Source: Natrialba magadii ATCC 43099
Lineage (GTDB): Archaea > Halobacteriota > Halobacteria > Halobacteriales > Natrialbaceae
Length of the DNA: 64,000 nt
Assembly: GCF_000025625.1 (NCBI RefSeq)
Contig: NC_013922.1
Coordinates: forward strand, 806,001-870,000
Direction of reading: 5' to 3'
This document shows, piece by piece, positions 16,660 to 25,338 of the stretch. How positions within the stretch are numbered: the first letter of the stretch is position 1; the number at the start of each line of letters is the position of its first letter. The position numbers and the translations under genes were made by a program. Below the pieces are notes generated by a model. That model was not told where the DNA came from. It saw only the letters and a program-made list of their open reading frames with translations, and made no database searches.

Positions 16660-16760
16660 GTCAAGTGGTTCGAGAATCGGAGATTCTCGTCATCACGAGA
16701 GAGCTTTGCTCTCTCGATCGACCTCGAGGCTTCCTGCTTCGATGACGCGCTTTGCAGACA
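16660..16760 (-). ncRNA. Predicted omega RNA (TnpB guide scaffold)
   Basis: Two perfect hairpins cluster at the 3' end of tnpB. CGAGAGAGC-TTT-GCTCTCTCG at 16696-16716 spans the stop codon, and CGAGAATC-GGA-GATTCTCG at 16671-16689 lies just after it. In this family the guide RNA scaffold overlaps the 3' end of tnpB and the guide lies outside the element, here about 16650-16670. Borders are inferred from the hairpins. Confidence 0.5.
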
Positions 16761-17949
16761 CCGAAGTGGTGTCCGTAGGGAGCACAGTCTCCACAGGCGT
16801 GTCTTCGGGCCATCCCAGCCCTAGCTCAGAAAAGCCGCGTTGAAGGACGTTCATCGCCGCATTCGCATCCCGGTTACACTCGAACCCACAACTCGGACAG
16901 GAGTGTTCCCTGACCCAGATTGGTTTCGCCGTCTCCATACCACACGACGCACATTCTTTCGTCGTGCCTCGTGCTTCGACCTGCACGACGTGACAGCCGT
17001 ATAGGTCGGCTTTGTATTCGAGGAGGGTGATGAATTGCCGCCACGCTGCATCCTGCTTGTTGCGAGCGTTATGCGAGTCTTCCAACATCCCCTTCACGTC
17101 CAAATCCTCAACGAACACCGCGTCGTACTCATGGACGAGCCACGTTGTAATCTTGTGCTGATAGTCCAGCACCTTCCGGTGGATGTGACGCTTGACCGTC
17201 GCCACTTCCCGACGCTGTTTCTCGTAGTTGTTCGATCCTTTCTGTTTCCGTGAGAGCGTGCGTTGCTCGCGTCGGAGTCGCTCGTACTCGTCTTCGAGGT
17301 CGAGACAGTCCACGGTCGTGCCGTCGCTGGTGTGGATGTAGTTGAGGATGCCGAGGTCGATACCCACGCTGTTGCTTGAATCTAACTCGTCCAGCGCGGG
17401 TTTCTCGGGTAAGTCAGCGTCGTCGGTTTCGAGACCGAACGAGACGAACCACTCACCGGTTGTCTCTTTCTTGACTGTGACTTCTTTGATGTCTGCTTCA
17501 TTCGGGATGTCGCGGTGGTATCGGAGGGGGATGTCACCGATTTTGGAGAGCCAGAGTGTCGCGTGTCGGCCACTCGTGTTTTTGAGATCGAAGCCAGACT
17601 GCGAATACGTCATACTCTGGAACTTTTTTGGAGACTTCCACTTGAGCTTCCCAACCTTGTGGCCGTTCTGTTTCTGCTCAGAGAGGCCGTCAAGGTTCTG
17701 GTAGAACCGTGTGACGGTTCGTTGCAGAGCCTTCGAATTGACTTCCGAGAAGACAGAGAACTCGTCTTTCCAGTCGGGGAGTCGGTAGTGGTGTTTGTAC
17801 GCGGAACCGATGTCGTCGGCGTCCACGTGTTCGTACTCGTACCGGGTGTAGTTGTACGCTTGGCGATGAATGTCGATGTGTCGTTCCAGCTCAGCCGCTA
17901 CCTGTTGTGTCGGATAGGTGAGGTAGCGGTGACTGTACTCCATCGCCAT
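16693..17949 (-). CDS. tnpB: RNA-guided endonuclease TnpB
   Basis: This is a 418-residue protein of the IS200/IS605 group. TnpB cuts DNA under guidance of an RNA made from the element end. The RuvC-like active site is complete: Asp198 in GIDLGILNYI, Glu281 in VFVEDLDVKGM and Asp361 in CNRDANAAMN. A zinc finger lies between them (Cys333, Cys336, Cys351, Cys354; CASC...CPSC). The DNA-binding N-terminal half has the usual YTRYEYEH and KSPKKFQSMTYSQSGF elements. I took ATG 17949, since the frame opens 12 bases earlier with TTG. No tnpA is nearby. All catalytic residues are present, so it is probably active. Confidence 0.92.
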   Translation of the reverse strand: MAMEYSHRYLTYPTQQVAAELERHIDIHRQAYNYTRYEYEHVDADDIGSAYKHHYRLPDWKDEFSVFSEVNSKALQRTVTRFYQNLDGLSEQKQNGHKVGKLKWKSPKKFQSMTYSQSGFDLKNTSGRHATLWLSKIGDIPLRYHRDIPNEADIKEVTVKKETTGEWFVSFGLETDDADLPEKPALDELDSSNSVGIDLGILNYIHTSDGTTVDCLDLEDEYERLRREQRTLSRKQKGSNNYEKQRREVATVKRHIHRKVLDYQHKITTWLVHEYDAVFVEDLDVKGMLEDSHNARNKQDAAWRQFITLLEYKADLYGCHVVQVEARGTTKECASCGMETAKPIWVREHSCPSCGFECNRDANAAMNVLQRGFSELGLGWPEDTPVETVLPTDTTSVSAKRVIEAGSLEVDRESKALS

Positions 17950-17975
17950 CTTTTGATTCAAAGTGTATTCACTTA

Positions 17976-18369
17976 ATGGTTTGTATGTTCACCTATCGGA
18001 TTCAACCTGGGAATCAAGCCCCGGGGCATTCTCCTATACTGCTTGTAAAGGCTGATTGCGGCACGGCTGCCGTTCTCCAATCTGACTTGACCAGACTAAA
18101 TTCCGGGAATACCGAATACTACCAGTACCGAGTTTCGACCGTGACGTCAGACGAACGTCACTGGTGGGACGAGAGAGTGGGTACTCGAGTACCGCCCACC
18201 GGTCACAACTGAACTGCAATACGACGAAGAACGGACTCGAACGGGGACACCGCCAGCGAATGTTGCGATGAAATGCTGGTCAGTTGCCCATGTACCAGCG
18301 CCGATACGTTCGTAAAGCTTTCCGGAAAAGTCGAAAGAGTTCTGTCGGTGGCCGGAGACGGAGTCGATA
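17976..18369. other. Intergenic stretch before an IclR gene
   Basis: About 390 bases lie between the TnpB element and the next IclR gene. Open frames here have no recognisable product. I see no RNA gene. The end near 18310-18340 may hold the IclR promoter, but no clear TATA box stands out. Confidence 0.4.
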
Positions 18370-19119
18370 ATGCCAGATACACCAAACCGCTCCGTCGCAC
18401 GCGCGTTCACGATCATCGACGAACTCTCGGAGAACGGCAGCGGCCGCGCCTCGGAGCTGGCAGCACGGCTCGAGATGCCGGTGAGTACCGTCCACGACTA
18501 CCTGCAGGCGCTCGTCGACACCGGGTACGTCACCGTCGAGGACAAGGTGTACCACCCCTCGACGCGATTTCTCGAGGTCGGCCACCGGCAGCGCCACCGG
18601 TTTGAGGTCGTGAAAGCAGTTCGGGACGAACTCGCGGCCGTCGCCGAGGAAACTGGCGAGCACGTGACGCTCCTGATCGAGGAGAACGATCAAGCAGTCA
18701 TCCTCGCGGTACAGGAGGGCTCAGAGGCGATCACGTTGTTCGCCTATCCCGGCGCACGGATGCCCCTGCACGTCACCGCGCCGGGAAAGGCGATGCTCGC
18801 CCACATGGACCCCAAACGTGTAGAATCGATCCTCGACCGCGGCCTCGTCGAGATCACCTCCGAGACCATTACCGACCCCGACGTGCTGCTGGAGCAACTC
18901 GAGTTGGTTCGCGAACGAGGATACGCAGTCGACGAGGGCGAGCGCATCGCGGGGATGGTCTGTATCGCCGCGCCGGTGCTCGACAAACGCGACGAACTCC
19001 GGGGCGCGATCTGTGTCTGTGGGCCGGAAAGCCGACTCGACGAGACGAGACGGGCGGAAATCGCGGACGTCGTGAAGCGAGCGGCGAACGTGACGCAGGT
19101 GAACCTGGATTACGTTTGA
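18370..19119 (+). CDS. IclR-family transcriptional regulator
   Basis: This 249-residue regulator has a winged helix with ASELAARLEMPVSTVHDYLQ and an IclR effector domain with HVTAPGKAMLAHMDPKR, GYAVDEGERIAGMVCIAAPV and RGAICVCGP. It ends 4 bases before the convergent enoyl-CoA hydratase and sits beside the acyl-CoA genes at 19.1-24.0 kb. It probably controls them; the effector could be an acyl-CoA or an acid. It is a paralogue of the regulators at 11920 and 31445, but clearly diverged. Confidence 0.9.
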   Translation: MPDTPNRSVARAFTIIDELSENGSGRASELAARLEMPVSTVHDYLQALVDTGYVTVEDKVYHPSTRFLEVGHRQRHRFEVVKAVRDELAAVAEETGEHVTLLIEENDQAVILAVQEGSEAITLFAYPGARMPLHVTAPGKAMLAHMDPKRVESILDRGLVEITSETITDPDVLLEQLELVRERGYAVDEGERIAGMVCIAAPVLDKRDELRGAICVCGPESRLDETRRAEIADVVKRAANVTQVNLDYV

Positions 19120-19123
19120 TACC

Positions 19124-19912
19124 TTAGTAGCCGACGAACTCCGGATCATCCTCACCGAAGAACGCACCGAGTCCGCGCTCGTAGTCCTCCGTTCGGGCCG
19201 CCTTCGCGATGGCGTCGGTCTCCGCAGCCAGGTGGGACTCGAGTCCCCGCTCGTAGCTCTCGGTCAGCAGTCGGCTGGCGGTGCCGAGTGCGTGCGTCGG
19301 GCCGCTGGCGAGGTCGGCTGCGAGGTCAGCGACGTGGTCGTCGAACTCCTCGGACGGCACGACCTCGGTTGCGAGTCCGAGGTCGACGGCCTTCTCGGGG
19401 CCGATCGGCTCGTCCCGGAGGACGATCTCTTTCGCGTTCCGGAGGCCGACGAGGCGCGGCAGGAAGAACGTCGAGCCGCCGTCGCCGGTGAGCCCGATGC
19501 CGGGGTAGGCGAATCGCAAGGTGGTGTCCTCACCGAGGACGAGCAGGTCAGGCATCAGCGCGAGGCTGAAACCGATTCCGGCGGCGATGCCGTTGACAGC
19601 GCCCACGACGGGTGTTTCGGTCTGTTGGAACTGGATGACCGCCTCGTGGGCGCGGCCGGCGAGTTGGCGCAGCCGTGCCGCGTCAGAATCGTCGCCCTCG
19701 AGTTGGGAGAGATCCGCGCCGGAGCCGAAGAACTGGCCCTCGTGGGTGAGCACGATACAGCGCGTCTCCTGGTCTTCGCCGAGCTCGGCCGCGACCGCGA
19801 TCAGTTCGTCGGCCATCTCGAGTGTGAGTGAGTTACGGCCGGCGGTGCTGTCGAGCGTCACGGTGGCGACGCCGTCGTCGTGATCGACGGTGAGGTTCTC
19901 GTAGTCCGTCAT
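19124..19912 (-). CDS. Enoyl-CoA hydratase/isomerase family protein
   Basis: This 262-residue crotonase-fold enzyme is probably a beta-oxidation enoyl-CoA hydratase. Motifs: VATVTLDSTAGRNSLTLEMA, GQFFGSGADLSQLEG (oxyanion loop), GAVNGIAAGIGFSLALMPD and YPGIGLTGDGGSTFFLPRLVG. The active-site Glu of typical hydratases (in ...PEVxLGLxP) is not obvious here, where the loop reads FAYPGIGLTGDGG; a neighbouring function such as isomerase is possible. The start is ATG 19912. A frame running up to 20272 crosses tandem repeats and is not coding. It is divergent from the acyl-CoA dehydrogenase at 20192. Confidence 0.88.
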   Translation of the reverse strand: MTDYENLTVDHDDGVATVTLDSTAGRNSLTLEMADELIAVAAELGEDQETRCIVLTHEGQFFGSGADLSQLEGDDSDAARLRQLAGRAHEAVIQFQQTETPVVGAVNGIAAGIGFSLALMPDLLVLGEDTTLRFAYPGIGLTGDGGSTFFLPRLVGLRNAKEIVLRDEPIGPEKAVDLGLATEVVPSEEFDDHVADLAADLASGPTHALGTASRLLTESYERGLESHLAAETDAIAKAARTEDYERGLGAFFGEDDPEFVGY

Positions 19913-20053
19913 GTCGGGCGAGGATTCGTGGCGGTGTTGGTTAACTGTTATCGTCGGCTGAGTCGGCGGTTCCGCTGTGTTCCAGTCTGAGCCGCGAGCA
20001 GCGTCGAGCGCTGTTCCGGCATCGTCGGAAGCCATGCCATGATTGCTTCGATC

Positions 20054-20146
20054 TCCGTAACCCACTCCGTGCTTGTGTTCGGTCTCGGTAACCCACTCCG
20101 TGCTTGTGTTCGGTCTCGGTAACCCACTCCGTGCTTGTGCACGTTC
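20054..20146. repeat. 31-base tandem repeat, three copies
   Basis: Three direct copies with a period of exactly 31 bases (TAACCC at 20058, 20089 and 20120) contain the core CGGTAACCCACTCCGTGCTTG. They lie between two divergent promoters. There are no unique spacers, so this is not a CRISPR array. Confidence 0.9.
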
Positions 20147-20191
20147 TCCGTGAATCGGACACTTTAGTAGGTCCCTCACGAATATTCGTCC

Positions 20192-21325
20192 ATGGAACTG
20201 ACGAGCGAACAGGAGCTTATTCAGCAGACGGTCCGAGAAGTCGTCGAAAACGAGGTTCGAGAGGGTGTTCACGAAGCCGACGAGTCACAGACGTTTCCAG
20301 AGGACGTCTGGGACGAACTGGCCGACCTCGACCTGACCGGGCTCACCGTTCCCGAGGAGTACGGCGGGATGGACGTCGACGAGATTACGTACAGCATCGT
20401 CAACGAAGAACTCGCCTACGGTCATCTCGCGGTGGCGACGGCCCTGTCGGTTCACTGCCTGGCAACGTCGTGTATCCGCGAGTTCGGTACCGACGACCAC
20501 CGCGAGGAGTGGCTCCCGGAGATGGTCTCGGGCCGGCCCGTTGGCGCGTTCGCGCTCTCGGAGCCCGACGCCGGCTCGAACCCGGCCGAGATGACGACGG
20601 AAGCCAAACTCGACGAAGGCGCCGGCGAGTACGTCATCAACGGCAAGAAGCAGTGGATCACGAACGGTGAGCGCGCGGGCGTCGTCGTGCTGTTCGCGAA
20701 GACGGACCGCGACGACCCGAATACTGTTACCCAGTTCCTCGTCCCGAAGGACACCGACGGCGTCGAGGTCGGCAAGAAGGAGGACAAACTGGGGCTGCGC
20801 GCGAGCGACACGACGACACTCATCTTCGACGACGTGCGGATTCCGGCGGAGAATCGCCTGACAGAGGTTGGGTCGGGACTCAAAGCAGCGTTTTCAATCC
20901 TCACGGGTGGCCGGATCGCCATCGCGAGTCAGGCTGTCGGCGTTGCGCAGGCGGCACTTGACGCTGCGACCGCGTACGCGAACGAGCGCGAGCAGTTCGG
21001 CCAGCCGATCATCGAGCATCAGGCGATCGGGCACAAACTCGCGGACATGCAGACCGACGTGCAGGCCGCCCGCCTGCTCACCCGCGACGCCGCGCGCAAG
21101 AACGAGGACGGCGTCGACCCGACGGCGGCAGCCATGGCGAAGTACTTCGCCAGCGAGGCAGCCGTCGACGTGGCAAACGAGGCGGTGCAGGTCCACGGCG
21201 GCTACGGCTACACGAAGGATTTCGACGTCGAGCGCTACTACCGCGACGCGAAGATCACGACGATTTACGAGGGAACCAGCGAGATCCAGAAGAAGATTAT
21301 CGCACGAGATCTGAAGTCGAACTGA
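20192..21325 (+). CDS. Acyl-CoA dehydrogenase
   Basis: A 377-residue flavoprotein that makes a trans-2-enoyl-CoA from an acyl-CoA and passes electrons to ETF. Typical motifs: the N-terminal helical domain (MELTSEQELIQQTVREVVEN), GAFALSEPDAGSNPAEMTT, KQWITNGERAGVVVLFAKT, GLRASDTTTLIFDDVRIP, QAAARLLTRDAA-like helices, VQVHGGYGYTKDFDVERYYRD and a final TIYEGTSEIQKKII with the catalytic Glu. Its length is normal. A TATA-like box (ACTTTAGTA, about 20160-20169) lies 25-30 bases before ATG 20192. With the hydratase and 3-hydroxyacyl-CoA dehydrogenase it forms a short beta-oxidation set. Confidence 0.95.
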   Translation: MELTSEQELIQQTVREVVENEVREGVHEADESQTFPEDVWDELADLDLTGLTVPEEYGGMDVDEITYSIVNEELAYGHLAVATALSVHCLATSCIREFGTDDHREEWLPEMVSGRPVGAFALSEPDAGSNPAEMTTEAKLDEGAGEYVINGKKQWITNGERAGVVVLFAKTDRDDPNTVTQFLVPKDTDGVEVGKKEDKLGLRASDTTTLIFDDVRIPAENRLTEVGSGLKAAFSILTGGRIAIASQAVGVAQAALDAATAYANEREQFGQPIIEHQAIGHKLADMQTDVQAARLLTRDAARKNEDGVDPTAAAMAKYFASEAAVDVANEAVQVHGGYGYTKDFDVERYYRDAKITTIYEGTSEIQKKIIARDLKSN

Positions 21326-21353
21326 GGTCCGGACACCCGTATCGGCTTCCGGC

Positions 21354-22232
21354 TTACTCGTACTCGTAGAACCCTTTCCCCGTCTTCTTCCCCAACTCGC
21401 CCGCCTCGACCTTCCGCTTCAGCAGGTAGGCCGGCTGGTAGCGATCACCGAGTTCCTCGTGCAGCGTCTCGGAGGCGTGCAGACAGATGTCGAGACCGAT
21501 GTGATCGGCCAGCGTGAGCGGCCCCATCGGGACGTTCGTTCCGAGTTCCATCCCCGCGTCGATATCTTCCTTCGTGGCCACGCCCTCGTCGTAGGCCCGA
21601 ATCCCCTCGTTGATCCAGGGCATCAGAATCCGGTTCGTGACGAAGCCAGGTTTGTCGTCGGACTCCCAGGTGGTCTTCTCGAGTGCCTCGGCGAACTCGT
21701 GGGCCAGCGCGGTGATCTCGTCGGTCGTCTTCTCGCCGACGACGACCTCGACGCCCTCCATAATCGGGACGGGGTTCATGAAGTGCAGGCCGACGACGCG
21801 CTCGGGGCGTTCGGTCGCGCTTGCGATCGACGTGATCGAAATCGTGCTCGTGTTCGTCGCCAGCACGGCCTCGTCGTCAACGATGTCGTCGAGGTCAGCG
21901 AAAATGTCACGTTTGACATCGAGGTCCTCGAGTGCGGCCTCCACGACGAGGTCACAGTCGGCGAGGTCGTCGAGTTCGGTGGTGCCCTCGATTCGGTTAC
22001 GGACCGTCTCAGTGTCCTCGCCGTCCGGGAGTGAATCGCGGTCGTCGAGGCGACCGAGGCTGTTCTCGATGGTCTCGAAGCCGCTCTCGACGTACTCCTG
22101 TTCGATGTCGCGGACGATGACGTCGTAGCCATGCGTTGCGGCGACCTGTGTGATGCCGCTGCCCATCGTTCCGGCGCCGACGACGCCGACGCTGTCGATC
22201 GAATCCAGGCTCTGGCGGTGGTCCTGTGACAT
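21354..22232 (-). CDS. 3-hydroxyacyl-CoA dehydrogenase (3-hydroxybutyryl type)
   Basis: This 292-residue NAD-dependent enzyme oxidises a 3-hydroxyacyl-CoA to a 3-oxoacyl-CoA. It has a Rossmann GAGTMGSGI at about residue 18, ATNTSTISITSIA, GLHFMNPVPIMEGVEVV (catalytic His of the LHFxxP motif) and a C-terminal domain with RILMPWINEG, GPLTLADHIGLDICL and GKKTGKGFYEYE. It is single-domain, like Hbd, with no fused hydratase. The start ATG 22232 is favoured by a TATA-like box at 22254-22264. The gene is divergent from the mutase at 22347. Confidence 0.93.
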   Translation of the reverse strand: MSQDHRQSLDSIDSVGVVGAGTMGSGITQVAATHGYDVIVRDIEQEYVESGFETIENSLGRLDDRDSLPDGEDTETVRNRIEGTTELDDLADCDLVVEAALEDLDVKRDIFADLDDIVDDEAVLATNTSTISITSIASATERPERVVGLHFMNPVPIMEGVEVVVGEKTTDEITALAHEFAEALEKTTWESDDKPGFVTNRILMPWINEGIRAYDEGVATKEDIDAGMELGTNVPMGPLTLADHIGLDICLHASETLHEELGDRYQPAYLLKRKVEAGELGKKTGKGFYEYE

Positions 22233-22346
22233 ACGCTGCTGTGCTGTCACGATCAGTATAAGTGTGCCGGATCGGCACCCAACACCGGACGACCGTTCAG
22301 AGAGTAACAACAAGACTTTAGATTCTTGCCAGAGATGTCCACACTA

Positions 22347-24047
22347 ATGTTCGACCAGGAAGAGATAGACCAGATTCGCGAACAACGGGAACGGTGGGCC
22401 GATGACACACTCGAGCCGACACTCGAGTCCCACGGTGAGCGCCAGGACCGATTCGCGACGATCTCGAACCACGAGGTCGACCGACTTTACACCCCCGAAG
22501 ATATCGCGGATCTCGAGTACGACGAGGATCTCGGGTTCCCCGGCGAACCGCCGTACACGCGCGGCCCGTACCCGACGATGTACCGCGGGCGGACGTGGAC
22601 GATGCGCCAGTTCGCCGGCTTCGGGACGGCAGAGGAGACGAACGAGCGATTCCACTACCTGATCGATCAGGGGCAGACGGGGCTCTCGACGGCGTTCGAC
22701 ATGCCGTCGCTGATGGGCATCGACTCGGATCACCCGATGAGTGAGGGCGAGGTCGGAAAGGAGGGGGTCGCGGTCGACACCCTGCGGGATATGGAGATCC
22801 TTTTCGATGGAATCGACATCAGCGAGGTGTCGACCTCCTTCACAATCAACCCCTCTGCGGCGGTCATCTACGCGATGTACATCGCACTGGCTGACCAGCA
22901 GGATGTCCCGCGCGAGGAGATTCGGGGAACTCTCCAGAACGACATGCTCAAGGAGTTCATCGCCCAGAAAGAGTGGGTCGTTCCGCCGAAGCCCTCGCTC
23001 GATATCGTCACTGATACCATCGAGTTCGCCGTCGACGAGACGCCGAAGTTCCACCCGGTCTCCATCTCCGGCTACCACATCCGCGAGGCCGGCTCGACGG
23101 CGGCACAGGAGGCCGCGTTCACGCTCGCGGACGGCTTCGCCTACGTGGAGGACTGTCTCGACCGCGGACTCGAGGTCGACGAGTTCGCCCCGCTGCTCTC
23201 TTTCTTCTTCAACTCCCACAATTCGATCTTCGAGGAGGTCGCGAAGTTCCGCGCCTCGCGCCGGATCTACGCCCGCGTGATGGACGAGTGGTACGACGCC
23301 GAGCGCGACGAGTCGAAGCGCCTCAAGTTCCACACTCAGACCGCCGGCCAGTCGCTGACCGCCCAGCAGCCGCTGAACAACATCACCCGCGTCACCATTC
23401 AGGCGCTTGCCGGCGTTCTGGGCGGCACGCAGTCGCTACACACCAACAGCTTCGACGAGGCCCTGGCGCTGCCGAGCGAGAAGGCGGTCCGGGTCGCCCT
23501 GCGCACCCAGCAGATCATCGCCGAGGAATCCGGCGCAGCCGACATCGTCGACCCGATGGGCGGCAGTTACGCGATCGAGAAATTGACCCACGAGATGGAA
23601 GCCGAGATCATGGGTTACATCGAGGACATCAAGGAGATGGGCGACGGCTCGATCCGCGACGGCGTCCTCGACGGCATCGATCAGGGCTACTTCCAGCGCG
23701 AGATTCAGGAGTCGAGCTACGAGTACCAAAAGCGCGTCGAGCGCGGCGAGGAGGTCGTTGTCGGCGTCAACGAGTACACCATCGAGGAGGACACCTCGCC
23801 CGAGATTCTCAAGATCGACGAGACGACCCGCGATCGCCAGCTTGGGCGTCTCGAGGATGTCAAGGAAGAACGCGACGACGAGGCAGTCGATGCAACACTC
23901 GAGGCGCTCTCTGAGGCGATCGAGACTGACGAGAACGTGATGCCGTACATCGTCGACGCGGTGAAAGCCTACGCGACGATGGGTGAGATCATGCAGGTGT
24001 TCGAAGACCATCACGGGGCGTATCAGGAAGAGCTGAGCCCAGTCTAA
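22347..24047 (+). CDS. mutB: Methylmalonyl-CoA mutase, large (catalytic) subunit
   Basis: A B12-dependent enzyme that interconverts methylmalonyl-CoA and succinyl-CoA, for propionyl-CoA use and odd-chain or branched amino-acid breakdown. The protein has 566 residues, the length of the archaeal catalytic subunit, which lacks the C-terminal B12 domain found in long bacterial forms. Family marks: GEPPYTRGPYPTMYRGR, RQFAGFGTAEETNERF, GQTGLSTAFDMPSLMG, TINPSAAVIYAMY, HPVSISGYHIREAGSTA, RLKFHTQTAGQSLTAQQPLNN and THEMEAEI. Start ATG 22347 was chosen over 22326 and 22335, because a TATA-like box (AAGACTTTAG, about 22311) is 25-30 bases upstream. The B12-binding subunit is not in the window. Confidence 0.93.
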   Translation: MFDQEEIDQIREQRERWADDTLEPTLESHGERQDRFATISNHEVDRLYTPEDIADLEYDEDLGFPGEPPYTRGPYPTMYRGRTWTMRQFAGFGTAEETNERFHYLIDQGQTGLSTAFDMPSLMGIDSDHPMSEGEVGKEGVAVDTLRDMEILFDGIDISEVSTSFTINPSAAVIYAMYIALADQQDVPREEIRGTLQNDMLKEFIAQKEWVVPPKPSLDIVTDTIEFAVDETPKFHPVSISGYHIREAGSTAAQEAAFTLADGFAYVEDCLDRGLEVDEFAPLLSFFFNSHNSIFEEVAKFRASRRIYARVMDEWYDAERDESKRLKFHTQTAGQSLTAQQPLNNITRVTIQALAGVLGGTQSLHTNSFDEALALPSEKAVRVALRTQQIIAEESGAADIVDPMGGSYAIEKLTHEMEAEIMGYIEDIKEMGDGSIRDGVLDGIDQGYFQREIQESSYEYQKRVERGEEVVVGVNEYTIEEDTSPEILKIDETTRDRQLGRLEDVKEERDDEAVDATLEALSEAIETDENVMPYIVDAVKAYATMGEIMQVFEDHHGAYQEELSPV

Positions 24048-24560
24048 TCTCAGGGTATACATATACAATTTCTTTCGACATATCCAGTCCCAGTTAAGAC
24101 AATTCATCTGAATCGCTTCCCCGGATTTTCTCACTATCAGCGGCCTAAGTCGGTGTTAGTGAATAGTTTCACAGAGGACTGACTACCGCATAGTACTCGA
24201 GTACTCCGAAGAGCAAAACACCATATGTTAGCATTAGAGGAGTGAGATTGGCCAGGTAGCTGTCTTAGACAGCACGACCGCCCAGAATAGCCATTTTAGT
24301 GAAATCTCAGTAGTTATATTCCTCTCCGAATGTGTATGTGCGCTGCGATAGTGCGGTCACTACTCGAGAGCGATCCGTTTCGCTATTGGACTCGTACCGA
24401 TCACAAATCGCCCGGTACCAGTACCAATATAGTAATAACTGCAACTAGTTACACACTGATCGCCGAGTCATCTGGCGATCAGGTGTGCAGTGACTTGCAG
24501 TGGCTACTATACCAGTGTCGACTCTCCCGTTACACCCACTGTATGTAGCCGCCTCCGGAC
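24048..24560. other. AT-rich intergenic stretch
   Basis: About 510 bases of lower GC content separate the mutase from a truncated dehydrogenase. Short open frames give no recognisable product. One piece (about 24256-24300, VLDSTTAQNSHF) looks vaguely like a transposase fragment but is too short to call. No RNA gene is visible. Confidence 0.4.
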
Positions 24561-25244
24561 TCACAACGCCCCATCGTTGATCGTCGTTGCTGGCAACTCA
24601 CCGTCGTAGACAGACTTGACGTTTGTCGCCGCTTCGAGGCTCATGTTTCGCAACGACTCCGTCGTCTGCGCACCGATGTGGGGTGTGAGAATCACGTTCT
24701 CGTGCTCGAACAGCGGTCCCTCTGGTGTCGGCGGTTCCGCTTCGAAGACGTCTATTCCTGCGCCGGCGATCGCATCGGACTCGAGTGCCCCTGCCAGCGC
24801 CTCCGTGTCGACGACTTCGGCGCGGGCGGTGTTTATCAAGATGTCCGACGGCGAGAGGTACTCGAGTTCGTCGTGCGAGATGGCGTGTCGCGTTTCGGGC
24901 GTGAGCGGGGTGTGGATCGAGAGTACGGCCGCGCGCTCGAGCAGGGACTCGAGTGAGTCGACGGCCGAGATGGAGTCGGGCAGCGTCTCCTCGTCGACGT
25001 AGGGGTCGTAGGTGAGACAGGTCATGCCGAGGCCGGTTGCGAGGTCGGCGACGATGCGGGCGATGTCGCCACAGCCAAAGAGGCCGATGGTGTCGCCGCG
25101 CAGTTCGTCAGTGGTGCCGTGGCCCTCCCACTCGCCGCTTCGGAGGCGCTGGTCAGCGCCGAGGAGGCGACGGCGGACGGCGAGCATGAGCGTGATCGCG
25201 TGTTCGGCGACGGCGCGGGTATCCTTCTGTAGTGACGATTTATC
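24561..25244 (-). pseudogene. 5'-truncated D-2-hydroxyacid dehydrogenase
   Basis: This is the NAD-binding half of a D-isomer-specific 2-hydroxyacid dehydrogenase. Seen: the entry AVAEHAITLMLAVRRR, the Rossmann motif GLFGCGDIARIV, SIHTPLTPETRHAI, ILINTARAEVVDTEAL, AGAGIDVFEAEPP and LTPHIGAQTTE with the catalytic His. The N-terminal substrate-binding part (about 90-100 residues) is missing. The frame meets an in-frame stop at 25245-25247 just after KSSLQKDTRAVAEHA. The family is normally about 320 residues and here about 228 codons are left. It is probably a non-functional remnant and lies next to a likely recombination junction. Confidence 0.8.
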
Positions 25245-25338
25245 TCACTGGGGTCTCCCTGTACTCAATTTGTTCACCCACAGCAGGAGACGCAACCGGC
25301 AGCAAAAGTGGTCGTGGTTGATTCCGCGTCGGTACCCG

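Larger units (their letters stand above)
16655..17975 (-). mobile_element. Stand-alone TnpB element (IS1341 type)
   Basis: A TnpB gene has hairpins at its 3' end and no TnpA transposase nearby, so the element cannot move by itself. The right end lies just beyond the second hairpin (16671-16689). The left end is probably within the AT-rich stretch before the TnpB start. Borders are approximate. Confidence 0.65.

Noticed and set aside
20054-20146. Possible CRISPR array
   Set aside because: The three repeats are directly adjacent with no unique spacers, and no cas genes are present. The same applies to the repeat at 28671-28757.
19913-20272. Upstream extension of the enoyl-CoA hydratase frame
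   Set aside because: It runs through the 31-base tandem repeat and the divergent promoter. The family start is at 19912.
24330-24548. 72-codon frame in the AT-rich gap
   Set aside because: No family features and non-acidic, Cys-rich composition. It is more likely non-coding.
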